Source of the DNA: Aquisalimonas sp.
Lineage (GTDB): Bacteria; Pseudomonadota; Gammaproteobacteria; Nitrococcales; Aquisalimonadaceae
Reading direction: 5' to 3'
Assembly: GCA_007126095.1 (NCBI GenBank)
Contig: SLBZ01000034.1
Span: 38,556-102,555, forward strand
Length of the DNA stretch: 64,000 bases
In this document: piece after piece, positions 55,864 through 64,000 of the stretch
Layout: each line of letters opens with the position of its first letter
How positions within the stretch are numbered: the stretch's first letter is position 1
Translations under genes and position numbers: made by a program
Notes under the pieces: model-generated
What the model was told of the DNA's origin: nothing
Databases searched by the model: none
What the model saw: the letters and a program-made list of their open reading frames with translations, nothing else

Positions 55864-56373
55864 TCACTCGCTGGCGGTGTCGGTATTGAGGGGGGCAGCG
55901 TCCTTGAGCTCGCCCATCACCTGCTCGAGTTCCGGCTGATTCTGGACAATGCGCTCAAGCTCCCGGCGGAAACGGGCGTTGTCCAGCACGTTGGACTTGA
56001 GGTCCTTGAGCAGATTGCGCATGGCCAGCATGTTGTTCACCTGTGGAATCTGGCGCGCCACTTCCTCGGGGGTGAATGCCCTGTAACTGTCGAAGGTGAG
56101 ATCCACCTTGATGTCGGAGCTGTCCTTCTTGAGGGTGTTCTCCACCGTGGCCTCGACCCGGGGCGAGAGCGTGCCCAGCACCGAGTCCAGGTTGTTCTTG
56201 TCGATGGAGATCCTCTCTCGCTCGAGGATGCGTCCTTCGCCCTTGCCGTTGCTGTAGTCGCCCAGCACCAGCATCTTCAGCGGCAGCTCCAGCGTCTTCT
56301 TCGCCCCGCCGGTGTCAACATCAAGGGTGATGTTGACGCGGGATTTCGGCACTTCGTTTTGATAGCTTCCCAT
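55864..56373 (-). CDS. tssB: Type VI secretion sheath small subunit TssB (VipA)
   Basis: A 169-residue sheath protein. It has VPKSRVNITLDVDTGGAKK at the N-terminus, LELPLKMLVLGDYSNG, DLTFDSYRAFTPEEVARQIP and a C-terminal helical stretch that contacts TssC and ClpV. Normal size. ATG with AAAGGAGC upstream. Follows tssA by 58 bp, precedes tssC. Confidence 0.96.
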   Translation of the reverse strand: MGSYQNEVPKSRVNITLDVDTGGAKKTLELPLKMLVLGDYSNGKGEGRILERERISIDKNNLDSVLGTLSPRVEATVENTLKKDSSDIKVDLTFDSYRAFTPEEVARQIPQVNNMLAMRNLLKDLKSNVLDNARFRRELERIVQNQPELEQVMGELKDAAPLNTDTASE

Positions 56374-56431
56374 CGTTACTGCTCCTTTCGGGTGTACTGT
56401 CCTCGGTTAACCCCGCAAACAGGCATGCCGG

Positions 56432-57907
56432 CTACTGGAACCCGGCCGCCGCCTCCACATCGGTCAGCGCAACTCTGGACTTGAGCGCGGCCATGCGCTG
56501 CCTGATCTCGTCGCGCCCCAAGGCAGCGCCGCCCTTTGGCGGGTGCCTGAGGGCCAGTTGCATGGTTCGCCACACCTCCAGTGCGAACTCGGGATCCCAC
56601 CGGGTGATGCCCCGCCGCTCCATGTCCGTGTCCAGCTCGTCCAGCAGTGGCAGGGCGAGGTCGCTGCGCCCGGCGTCAATGCAGACCTTGGCGCGACCCA
56701 GGGTCAGGAGGGCACGCTCGCGATCGTTGCGGCACGCCACCACGTCCAGCAACCGCATGGCTGCGCCAAGCCCTTCGGCACGTACCGCCGTGCGGGCGTC
56801 CCCGAGGCGCTGGACAAAATCCGGTTCGTTGGCCTCGCTGGCGTCAACTCCCCGGACTCCTGCAAGCCACTTGGCGATATCCGGTGGCACCATGGGCTGT
56901 TCGTCGGCGAAGCGCAGCTGGGGCAGATCCGGCACGCGGGTCAGCAGATCGGCAGTGGCGGCGCGGATGGCGCGGGCGATGTCGGGTCGCCCCATCTCCA
57001 TGGCCGCCTGATCGGCCCACGCCTGAATGCACATGGCGAGATGACCACCCGGCTCAAGGAACGCGTTCTCGCAGGCGATGAACGCGTCGTCCCAGGCGCC
57101 CTGGTCCAGCTTGGCGCGAACGGCGTCCAGCGCCTGTGGCCGCGGCGGCTGGATCTGGGTGACACCCGCCTCCGCGGCCAGCGCATCGAGCCCCGACCAC
57201 TTCCACGCCCGCGCGAGGCCGACCATGCGACGCCACTCCCCTTCCTTGCGCAGATAGTCCAGGGCGCTTTTCAGCTGGCGGTTGAGATCCCGCTCGGACG
57301 CGGGCTTTGCCGCCTCGTCGTGCTTCTCTTTCTGCGCAGCCCGCTGACGGTTCTCGGCCGCACGGCTGGTCGCCAGCCGCGCCTCCGTCCAGTCGCGTAG
57401 CGGGCGGAACGACGGCGGCACATCCAGGCGTTCCGCGAGAGCCTCGCCGAGGGCTTCCAGGGCGTGCTGCACCCCCTTGAGGCTGTTCCTGTCCTCCCGG
57501 TCGCCAGCGAGGTCGAGGAACGCCACCATGCGATCGTGGGCCAGCCACTCCAGTGCCGACACACGCCCCTGGAGCCGCTGTGGGTGAATGGTCTCCCAGT
57601 ACTGGTTCACGGCCGCGTGCACCGCACCCAGCCCCTCCCGCAAACCGGCAAGCCCCCGCTGGTGGAGCTCAGCCAGGCAAAGGTAACCGAGCACCCGCAG
57701 GTCTTTCCCTTCGTGCGCCAGCAGCTCCGCGGCGAGTTCACTGACCCGCTCGTAGTCATTGCCGCTAAGCTTCTGCACTTCCTCTTTCAGCGCGGCGAAC
57801 CGGATGCCGTGCTTTGGATCATCACCGGCATCACCGGAGTCATGATCCGGCAGCGGGGCAAGCACCCGGGCCGACAGCCTTTCCACGTCTTCGCGGGCGT
57901 CTGTCAC
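56432..57907 (-). CDS. tssA: Type VI secretion protein TssA (ImpA_N with VasJ-type C-terminal domain)
   Basis: A 491-residue TssA-type cap/priming protein. The ImpA_N domain (about 20-190) has GIRFAALKEEVQKLSGNDYE, VLGYLCLAELHQRGLAGLRE and AVNQYWETIHPQR. A charged linker (about 200-235) precedes the C-terminal VasJ-like domain, with LQLRFADEQPMVPPDIAKWL (in part) and ITRWDPEFALEVWRTM at the end. Such long TssA forms coordinate sheath elongation at the distal end. The GTG start shares GTGA with the tagF stop and has AAGGAG upstream. Confidence 0.9.
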   Translation of the reverse strand: MTDAREDVERLSARVLAPLPDHDSGDAGDDPKHGIRFAALKEEVQKLSGNDYERVSELAAELLAHEGKDLRVLGYLCLAELHQRGLAGLREGLGAVHAAVNQYWETIHPQRLQGRVSALEWLAHDRMVAFLDLAGDREDRNSLKGVQHALEALGEALAERLDVPPSFRPLRDWTEARLATSRAAENRQRAAQKEKHDEAAKPASERDLNRQLKSALDYLRKEGEWRRMVGLARAWKWSGLDALAAEAGVTQIQPPRPQALDAVRAKLDQGAWDDAFIACENAFLEPGGHLAMCIQAWADQAAMEMGRPDIARAIRAATADLLTRVPDLPQLRFADEQPMVPPDIAKWLAGVRGVDASEANEPDFVQRLGDARTAVRAEGLGAAMRLLDVVACRNDRERALLTLGRAKVCIDAGRSDLALPLLDELDTDMERRGITRWDPEFALEVWRTMQLALRHPPKGGAALGRDEIRQRMAALKSRVALTDVEAAAGFQ

Positions 57908-58887
57908 GACGCACTCCTTGTGCTCTGCAGCACGGCGAGCAGCCCGGACAGGGTGTCCGGCGCACGCAGCGAGGCGACGCGCTGTGCCGGAACCCCGTCG
58001 GGCAGCAATGAGGCGAGGGGCGTCAACGACAAGGCCTCCGCGCGCTGCTCCGGATCGAGAAGGTGGGTCATACAGGTCGTCGGCGGCAGACCGACGAACG
58101 CCGCGATGGCAACGTCATCCGCGGAGCCGTGCGGCACCATTGGCCAGACCAGACTCAGTGGCGGACACCGGTCCTCGCCGGAGACGGCCTCAATGGCCCG
58201 GACCCAGAACAGTGCGCCGGTCTCGGCACCTGCGGACGTCGCGGGCAAGGCCAGCCCGCCCCGCCGGCGAACCATGGCAGTATCGCGCAGGAGGTCGAGC
58301 CGCCGGCGCAGGTCCTCCATCAGAGCCTGACCACCATTGGCGGCCCCGGCGCCGCTCAGGGAAGCACTGACGTCAGCGAGGGGACGATCCGCGAGCGCAC
58401 GCCGCCAGTTTCCGCGCACGGGCCGCTGACCTGGAGTCAGCGCCTCCAGCTCCCGACGGACCCCGTCGGCATCCAGGGTGGCGGTGGCCGCCTCGGCGAG
58501 CCCGGACAGGGCAGGGAAGAAGTCCAGTTGCGCCCCAAGGATCTCGGATGGCAGATAACCGGACCCCTGACCGGGAACCACCCGAAACACGACAAAGGGG
58601 TACTCGCGCCCGGTGCGATCCACTCCTGCACGCAACAGGCCGAGCACGCTCTCGCCGGTGTCCCGTGGCGACATCAGGAAGCACACCGGCTGGCAACGCC
58701 CGAGCACGGCGCCACCGTCACCCGCGGCGGCGGAACGAAAGCCCTGCTCGAACCAGCGCTCGACGGCGGTCACGGCAGCGCCAACCACGTTCCAGCGAAC
58801 GAAGTCACCGTGCGAGGGCAGTTTCCCGAAGTAGCCCGTGGTCACACTCTGCGGGCCATTCGCCGATCCGTGGCTCAATGGAGTCAT
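57904..58887 (-). CDS. tagF: Type VI secretion-associated protein TagF
   Basis: A 327-residue accessory protein. The conserved N-terminal TagF domain has TTGYFGKLPSHGDFVRWN, then VERWFEQGFRSAA and SVLGLLRAGVDRTGREYPF. The C-terminal half has FWVRAIEAVSGEDRCPPLSLVWP (in part) and is less conserved. In Pseudomonas aeruginosa TagF acts as a post-translational repressor of type VI assembly, linked to the threonine-phosphorylation pathway (PpkA/PppA/Fha) or independent of it. None of those partners is in this window, but they may lie beyond 64000. Located between tssM and tssA. Confidence 0.9.
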   Translation of the reverse strand: MTPLSHGSANGPQSVTTGYFGKLPSHGDFVRWNVVGAAVTAVERWFEQGFRSAAAGDGGAVLGRCQPVCFLMSPRDTGESVLGLLRAGVDRTGREYPFVVFRVVPGQGSGYLPSEILGAQLDFFPALSGLAEAATATLDADGVRRELEALTPGQRPVRGNWRRALADRPLADVSASLSGAGAANGGQALMEDLRRRLDLLRDTAMVRRRGGLALPATSAGAETGALFWVRAIEAVSGEDRCPPLSLVWPMVPHGSADDVAIAAFVGLPPTTCMTHLLDPEQRAEALSLTPLASLLPDGVPAQRVASLRAPDTLSGLLAVLQSTRSAS

Positions 58888-58932
58888 TCCCTATTACACT
58901 CCCTTGCCCATCAAATGGCCCACTCCAGGGCC

Positions 58933-61900
58933 TTACCGTGTCATGTTCCCCGGAAGATCGAAGCGCGACAGATCGCCCCAGTGCAGGACCGGGCTTCGCC
59001 GCTGAGTGCGTATCTCCAGTTCGAACGGGCGGTGCTCGGCTGCGTTGTCGTCATGCAGATTCCACTGCCCCACGAACTCGGAACCGCTTTCCCGCTCCAG
59101 ACTGTCTGCCTCGACAAGCAGCCGGAACAGCGCCCAGTTACCGCGGAAACGCAGCTCGGCCGACTCACCGGTGACACCGGATACCACGGCAAGCCGGGCG
59201 CCACGATGGTCGCCGTTCCCCGGCCACTCGAACGCGTGCCAGGACTCCGGCTCGTTGCGATACCGCAGCTGGTGGCCATTGGCGTGCAGCCGCATGTCGG
59301 TGAGGTCGGGGTTCGACCCTGGCAATACCGTGTACGACAGATTCAAGTGCGGCTCATCGCCGAACAGCGTCTCTGTGATGTCCTCCGCCTGGGTCAGGCT
59401 ATACAGGAACCGGGAGGAGAACCCGAGCCCCTGCCCAAGCCACGTCCGGCCCTGCCAGCCTCCCCCGCTCCGACGCACGAACGCATCCAGATCATCTTCG
59501 ACGAACGCCCAGAGCACGCCGTCACCGGGCCGGAAGAATGATTCGAAGTCGCCGGTGGCGACGTCCGAGCCCTCGCGACTCAGCGGGAACCGGTTCTGCA
59601 GATCACTGCGGTAACGCGCGACCACCTGCTGCTGCCACCGGTCCTCCAGGTGACTCCGGGACTGCGCCAGAACGCGACGCCATGTGCGCTCCAGGGGCAT
59701 GATCAGGGCCGGTTGCATCGCCACCCGCACATCGTGGGACACGTCGGCCAGAATCCGCCCGGTTTCACGGTAGGCATCGTATACCCCGAGGCCGACCCCG
59801 TTACCGGCAATCACATTCGCCGCGTACTCGGCGCTATCCTCCCCGGGATCCGAGGCGACCGAGAGCACCTCGACCTCTTCCTGCAACGATTCCACGCCCG
59901 GGGCATAGCGACCCAGCGCCTCGGGCATGCCGTGATCCTCGTTCTCGCGCAGCAGACGCAGCATCTCCATGCCGCGCATGTCGTGGCGGAACCGGCCCGT
60001 TGCTTCCATGCCTGCCGCATCGGCAGACACTTCCGCGAGCCCGGAGGGCCCATGGTTGGCGACATGCTGGTAAATGCCCTGGTACAGCGCAGCCAACGGA
60101 CCATCGTCACGTGACAGACGGTCCAGCCGGGAGGCGACATCCCGCAACGATCCGAAGCCACTTGGCGCGACACTCTCGATGAAATCCAGCCACGCGCTGA
60201 CGAAATCCTCGATGTACAGCGCCTCGATGGACTCACGGATGTCGTCTCGGCGGGCACGGCTCATCTCGCCGGCATCATCGCGGGCGGTCACCCAGTCGCG
60301 CTCGGCCTGGTCACTCAGGAGTTCGTCAATGCGCGCTTCGAAGAAGTCATCCCAGACCCCGCCCGCGAACGCCCCTGAGACCCGCTCGTCGGCGTCCCAG
60401 AACGCCCTGCTGCGGCCGTCGACCAGGTCATGCAGGCCCACCGGGTCGTGCCGGTTCCCCGCCTCCCCGAGAATGCGGTGGTAGAGGTCCCCCGCCCGGG
60501 TGCGCACGGCCAGGTCACGCCGTGCATCATCGACAAGGGCCTCGTCTGCCGCCATCCAGCCTTCGCCCGTCACTGCATCAAGCAAACCACCTTCGAGCGT
60601 GAGCACGAGGCTGTCCTCCAGCGCCCGCAGCTGTGACCGGCGCAGTTCGAAACCCCGGCTTGCCGCCCAGTAGACGGCCAGGCGTGGGCCGGCCAGGTCG
60701 GGGTCGAGCCGCTTGGGCTCCGAGGACATCATGAGATGGGCGGCGAGCGTGTCACGGTAGCGTTCCCTGACCGCTTCCCGGCCGCTGTCATCGAGCGTGC
60801 CCCAGCGGTCGTTGAGTCGGCCGATGCCGGCAACCAGCTCCGCAGTCGCGTCGTCGAGGATGACGTCGACCACCATCCGCCGCATGAACGGCTCCAGGGT
60901 GGCGAGCTGCCGCTCCAGTGTCCCGGCGCGCAAGCGGTCCCGCCAGCGCGGTTCATCCCGCAGCGACCGCAGCTCCGCCCAGTGGCTGTGCAGCCCCGCC
61001 AGCGCCGCCATGACTTGGCGTTCGCTGGCCTGTTCATCCAGCATTACCTCACGCGCCTCCTCGACCCGTTCGCGGCCGACCTCCGTCATGGCTGCATCGC
61101 GCTCCGCGGCCACGGCGAACAGACCGAGAGCGCCTGCGACCACCGCACCGCAGGCACAGAGCGTGGCCCCCTTGAGGCTGCGCTGGGTCAGAAGACGGCG
61201 CCGGTCAGGGCGAACCAGATTGGCAAGCGGCAGCACGGCATCGGTGAGCAGCCCCTTGATGAAATACGCGCGGGTATCGTTGTCGGCCCGTTCAACGGTC
61301 TCGTCGGCATCCTCCATGAAGGCGGATTGCAGGCGCCCGTGGATTCGGCGCAACGGGGCTCCACCCTGGGTGCCGCTGGTGAGGTATACGCCCTCGAAGT
61401 GCGGGACCTCGCGGTACGGATCCTCGCGCACCAGGAGGTCCAGCAGTTCGCCGAGCGGGGCGCAGGCGGACCGGAACTGAGCCGGGAACCCGAAGGTGTC
61501 GATCCGGCGCGCCAGATTCCGTTGCATCGACACCTTGCGAAGGCGCAGCGCACATAACCGCCTGTGCAGAGCGCCAAGCACGGCGCCGACCGCAGACTGG
61601 CGATCCGCGCTCTCGCCCGGTGCGTGCGAGAGAGACACGCCCCAGGCCTGAGCGCGCTCCTCCTCGGACAGATCCTCGAAGAAGGGCTCAAAGCCCTCGA
61701 TGCGGTCCGCCTGCGTCAGGACCAGATACACGGGGAAACGCACCCGCAGCGACCGGGTCAACTCATCCAGCCGATCCCGCATGATGGTCGCATGCCGCCG
61801 GATCCCGTCGCCGTCGGCAGTCAGCAGATCGGGCAGCGGCAGCGTCAGCAACACCCCGTTGATCGGCCTCCTGGGGCGGTGCTGGCGCAGCAGATCGAGA

Positions 61901-62481
61901 AAGGCAAACCACTCCGGGCGATCATCCGGCTCCGAAGTGTAACGGCCGGCGGTATCCAGAAAGATCGCCTGATCGGACAACCACCAGTCACAGTTGCGCG
62001 TCCCGCCGAACCCGCGCTGGCGCAGGGCCTCCTGGTCGTCGTAGGGGAAATGCAGGCCGGACTCCCGGATCAGCGTGCTCTTGCCCGCCGCCGGTGGGCC
62101 GATGACCAGATACCATGGCAGCGTATACAGCCCTTTGGCCCAACCGGAGGTGCCGAGGCGGCTGGCTTTCAGTGCCTGAACACGCTCGTCCACCTGCCGG
62201 GACAACAGTTCGATGTCCGCTTCCTGCTGGGACGGTGCCTGCTCGCCCATGGCGTCGACCATGCGTCGCCCACGGCGGTGTTTGACCAGAGCAACGATGC
62301 CGGCGATGACCGCCCCGGTCACCAGGACGACAGCCACGATCACACCCCGCTCCACCAGGCCGGGGAATCCCGCATGGGGGAGGACGAACCACAGGAGCAG
62401 ACCCGCGAGCACGAGCGCGATCAACACGCTGCCGGCCGCCGAGAGGAGAACTTTCTTCAGATTGCGTGCGATCCATGCCAT
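58933..62481 (-). CDS. tssM: Type VI secretion membrane protein TssM (IcmF)
   Basis: A 1182-residue inner-membrane protein of the TssJLM complex. Two N-terminal helices (about 12-34 and 46-66) precede a cytoplasmic NTPase-like domain with Walker A GPPAAGKST (residues 128-136) and Walker B-like AIFLDTAGRY (about 172). A third helix (about 440-463) is followed by the large periplasmic part, ending in the TssM C-terminal beta domain. An intact Walker A is not universal in the family. Normal length. The ATG has only a weak ribosome site (GGTGA). Follows tssL by 16 bp; TssJ is not visible. Confidence 0.94.
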   Translation of the reverse strand: MAWIARNLKKVLLSAAGSVLIALVLAGLLLWFVLPHAGFPGLVERGVIVAVVLVTGAVIAGIVALVKHRRGRRMVDAMGEQAPSQQEADIELLSRQVDERVQALKASRLGTSGWAKGLYTLPWYLVIGPPAAGKSTLIRESGLHFPYDDQEALRQRGFGGTRNCDWWLSDQAIFLDTAGRYTSEPDDRPEWFAFLDLLRQHRPRRPINGVLLTLPLPDLLTADGDGIRRHATIMRDRLDELTRSLRVRFPVYLVLTQADRIEGFEPFFEDLSEEERAQAWGVSLSHAPGESADRQSAVGAVLGALHRRLCALRLRKVSMQRNLARRIDTFGFPAQFRSACAPLGELLDLLVREDPYREVPHFEGVYLTSGTQGGAPLRRIHGRLQSAFMEDADETVERADNDTRAYFIKGLLTDAVLPLANLVRPDRRRLLTQRSLKGATLCACGAVVAGALGLFAVAAERDAAMTEVGRERVEEAREVMLDEQASERQVMAALAGLHSHWAELRSLRDEPRWRDRLRAGTLERQLATLEPFMRRMVVDVILDDATAELVAGIGRLNDRWGTLDDSGREAVRERYRDTLAAHLMMSSEPKRLDPDLAGPRLAVYWAASRGFELRRSQLRALEDSLVLTLEGGLLDAVTGEGWMAADEALVDDARRDLAVRTRAGDLYHRILGEAGNRHDPVGLHDLVDGRSRAFWDADERVSGAFAGGVWDDFFEARIDELLSDQAERDWVTARDDAGEMSRARRDDIRESIEALYIEDFVSAWLDFIESVAPSGFGSLRDVASRLDRLSRDDGPLAALYQGIYQHVANHGPSGLAEVSADAAGMEATGRFRHDMRGMEMLRLLRENEDHGMPEALGRYAPGVESLQEEVEVLSVASDPGEDSAEYAANVIAGNGVGLGVYDAYRETGRILADVSHDVRVAMQPALIMPLERTWRRVLAQSRSHLEDRWQQQVVARYRSDLQNRFPLSREGSDVATGDFESFFRPGDGVLWAFVEDDLDAFVRRSGGGWQGRTWLGQGLGFSSRFLYSLTQAEDITETLFGDEPHLNLSYTVLPGSNPDLTDMRLHANGHQLRYRNEPESWHAFEWPGNGDHRGARLAVVSGVTGESAELRFRGNWALFRLLVEADSLERESGSEFVGQWNLHDDNAAEHRPFELEIRTQRRSPVLHWGDLSRFDLPGNMTR

Positions 62482-62497
62482 GACGTTTCACCGGCGC

Positions 62498-63217
62498 TCA
62501 GCCGTCCTCCCCGCGCCCGAAGAGTTCAATGTGCGTTTCGCGGATGTCCTGTGCCGCCGCCTCCACTTCACTGGCCGTGGCACCCAGGTAGTAGAGATGG
62601 CTCAGCCCGACTGCCGCCACGGTCGCCACGGCGATGGCCCAGTACGGCACCCGTGCGCCCGCCCGCCCCACTTTCTGGGTGAACGTGAGCCGTTCCGGGG
62701 ACAGGCGGGGATCCGGTTGCCCACGGACGTCTTCGATCTGTGCGTGCAGATCCATCTGCAGCACCATCAGCCGTTCCGGCTCCTGAAACGCGTAGGCGCC
62801 CTCGAAACCAAGGTGCAGACACGCGCAGTAGACCTCGATGAGAGCAATGTTGCGCTCGGGCTCGCGCCGTAGTTCGCCCAACCGGTCGAAGAACTTCTGC
62901 CCGGCCGTCTGCTCGCCGAACAGTTCCAGCTGCAGGGGGTGAGCCATCCATTCGGCGCGCCCGTCCCACTCCGAGGCGATCACCGCCTCATCGACATATG
63001 CCACCACCGCGAAACGCGCAGACTCGACATCCGCGAGCGCAAGCCTGTTTTCGAGCCCGCAGCGGTCAAGGCCATGGAGTGCCTCCACCACGGACGCACG
63101 AAAGGCGTCAAACGGGCCGGCCCGATCCGGCCGCGTGCGCAGCGGCGCCACCATGGCGAACACGTCGCTGGCCGCGTCGAGCAGCGGATTCACCGCGTCC
63201 CGATCCTGCTGGTTCAT
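62498..63217 (-). CDS. tssL: Type VI secretion membrane protein TssL (DotU)
   Basis: A 239-residue C-tail-anchored protein. The DotU cytoplasmic domain (to about 180) has RFAVVAYVDEAVIASEWDG, MAHPLQLELFGEQTAGQKFF, LIEVYCACLHLGFEGAYAF. One C-terminal membrane helix (about 192-215) follows. It lacks the OmpA-like peptidoglycan-binding extension of evolved TssL proteins, so another protein such as TagL may anchor the complex. I chose the ATG at 63217, with GGAGAGG 6 nt upstream; a GTG two codons earlier overlaps the site. Follows tssK by 17 bp. Confidence 0.94.
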   Translation of the reverse strand: MNQQDRDAVNPLLDAASDVFAMVAPLRTRPDRAGPFDAFRASVVEALHGLDRCGLENRLALADVESARFAVVAYVDEAVIASEWDGRAEWMAHPLQLELFGEQTAGQKFFDRLGELRREPERNIALIEVYCACLHLGFEGAYAFQEPERLMVLQMDLHAQIEDVRGQPDPRLSPERLTFTQKVGRAGARVPYWAIAVATVAAVGLSHLYYLGATASEVEAAAQDIRETHIELFGRGEDG

Positions 63218-63234
63218 GGTCACCTCTCCGTGGT

Positions 63235-64000
63235 CTAGCCTTCGTGCACCGACACCATCTCGACCCGCGCATCACGAAACGCTGCGGGCATGTAAAGTGC
63301 GAGGGAACCGGCCTCCCTGGCCCGCCCCCAGAACTCGCCGGATTTATCCAGGCGGAAATACTCGTACCCGGTCTTCACCGGCAGCCGGTTGGGGGGGCGC
63401 TGAACGTGGATCAGTTGCACGCCCGGCAATGCGGACGCAACGATGCGCTCCAACTCCGCCCGCGCCCCGACCTTGACCTGACGTGGCAGATCGTCGATCC
63501 AGGTCATGGAGGTGGCGGCGTCAAAGCGCACCGCCAGGAACAGCGTCTGCTCATCAAGCAGGCGGGACTCCACGCCTTCGACCTGAAGAATGGACTCGGA
63601 CTCCCGCACCAGCTGAATCGACGCCAGGTGCCGCGGCAGCGCCGTGCCAATGAGGTCGTCCACTGCGCGATCCAGCGCCTGCATCACGGCGTGCAGGTCA
63701 CCATGGTCGTACACGGGCGGCTCGGGCACGGCGTTATCATCATCCATATCGGAGAAGATGCGCAGCCCCGCGACCAGGCGGGACAGCACGTCGTACGCCT
63801 GCCATGGGTGGCTGCCGGGGTTCGCCCGTAGCGACCGCAACGCCGCCGCGGCCGGCTCCAGGGTCTGCAGCAGCAGAAAACTGGCCACCTCACTGGGCCC
63901 GAACTCCTGCACACGCCCGGCCGACGCCTGCTGACGGCGCACCACGGACACGCGGGCCGAGACGCGCTCGAGATTCCGCTCGACGAGATCCATGAGCGCC
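63235..64000 (-). CDS. tssK: Type VI secretion baseplate protein TssK (C-terminal part, cut by window edge)
   Basis: The last about 255 residues of TssK (ImpJ/VasE), which connects the baseplate to the membrane complex. The reading frame stays open to base 64000, so the true start lies outside the window; any ATG here, such as that at 63993, is internal. Seen: a helical middle with QEFGPSEVASFLLLQTLEPA, the LQVEGVESRLLDEQTLFLAV stretch, and the receptor-binding end with LPVKTGYEYFRLDKSGEFW. Full TssK is usually about 445 residues. Confidence 0.92.
   Translation of the reverse strand, partial: ALMDLVERNLERVSARVSVVRRQQASAGRVQEFGPSEVASFLLLQTLEPAAAALRSLRANPGSHPWQAYDVLSRLVAGLRIFSDMDDDNAVPEPPVYDHGDLHAVMQALDRAVDDLIGTALPRHLASIQLVRESESILQVEGVESRLLDEQTLFLAVRFDAATSMTWIDDLPRQVKVGARAELERIVASALPGVQLIHVQRPPNRLPVKTGYEYFRLDKSGEFWGRAREAGSLALYMPAAFRDARVEMVSVHEG

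Noticed and set aside
58548-59174. Plus-strand frame across the tagF/tssM junction
   Set aside because: It is antisense to both genes, with low-complexity Arg/Ser composition and no ribosome site.

Overview
The window is about two-thirds G+C and wholly chromosomal in character. It comes from a motile, aerobic gammaproteobacterium. The evidence is: adjacent smc and zipA (zipA is restricted to gammaproteobacteria); a short-form QueF next to glutamyl-Q-tRNA synthetase; a CbrA/CbrB-like sensor pair; a Vibrio/Pseudomonas-style flagellar block (flgNMA, cheVR, flgB-L); and a type VI secretion locus. The extracellular flagellar proteins FlgK, FlgL and FlgE and the ZipA linker are very rich in Asp/Glu, which suggests a moderately halophilic lineage such as Ectothiorhodospiraceae. 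That placement is inference. I see no tRNA, rRNA, CRISPR array, prophage or insertion sequence.

Layout. 1-6.4 kb is metabolism and stress: a D-lactate/glycolate-type FAD oxidase, a TelA/XpaC pair, and 3-hydroxyacyl-CoA dehydrogenase divergent from an acyl-CoA dehydrogenase, followed by a string of perfect hairpins. 6.4-12.6 kb holds zipA and smc (minus strand), divergent from queF-gluQ, two queuosine-tRNA genes. 12.6-19.4 kb is a carbon-sensing unit: a small membrane protein (CbrX-like) overlapping a 991-residue SLC5-domain histidine kinase, its NtrC-type sigma-54 activator, and acs. The same 17-bp palindrome, TGYTAC-N5-GTAACA, lies upstream of both the sensor operon and acs, and acs also has a sigma-54-type promoter. 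19.6-31.3 kb is mixed: a low-complexity protein, an SDR, an ABC-class ATPase, a MOSC protein, a GAF/PAS/GGDEF/EAL protein, and a SbcD-like nuclease overlapping a YhaN-like ATPase.

31.3-45.9 kb is the flagellar/chemotaxis region. The minus strand carries flgBCDEFGHIJKL behind a consensus sigma-54 promoter, and cheV-cheR behind a sigma-28-like promoter. The plus strand carries flgA behind a sigma-54 promoter and flgM-flgN behind a near-perfect sigma-28 promoter. This promoter set is a readable piece of the flagellar hierarchy, with the sigma-28 checkpoint gene flgM under sigma-28 itself. 45.9-47.9 kb holds an AT-rich island with a possible small RNA, a small membrane protein and a 14-helix drug exporter. 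48-64 kb is a type VI secretion operon on the minus strand, transcribed tssK(partial)-tssL-tssM-tagF-tssA-tssB-tssC-hcp-tssE-tssF-tssG-clpV. It runs off the right edge; no vgrG, PAAR, tssJ or obvious effector lies inside the window.
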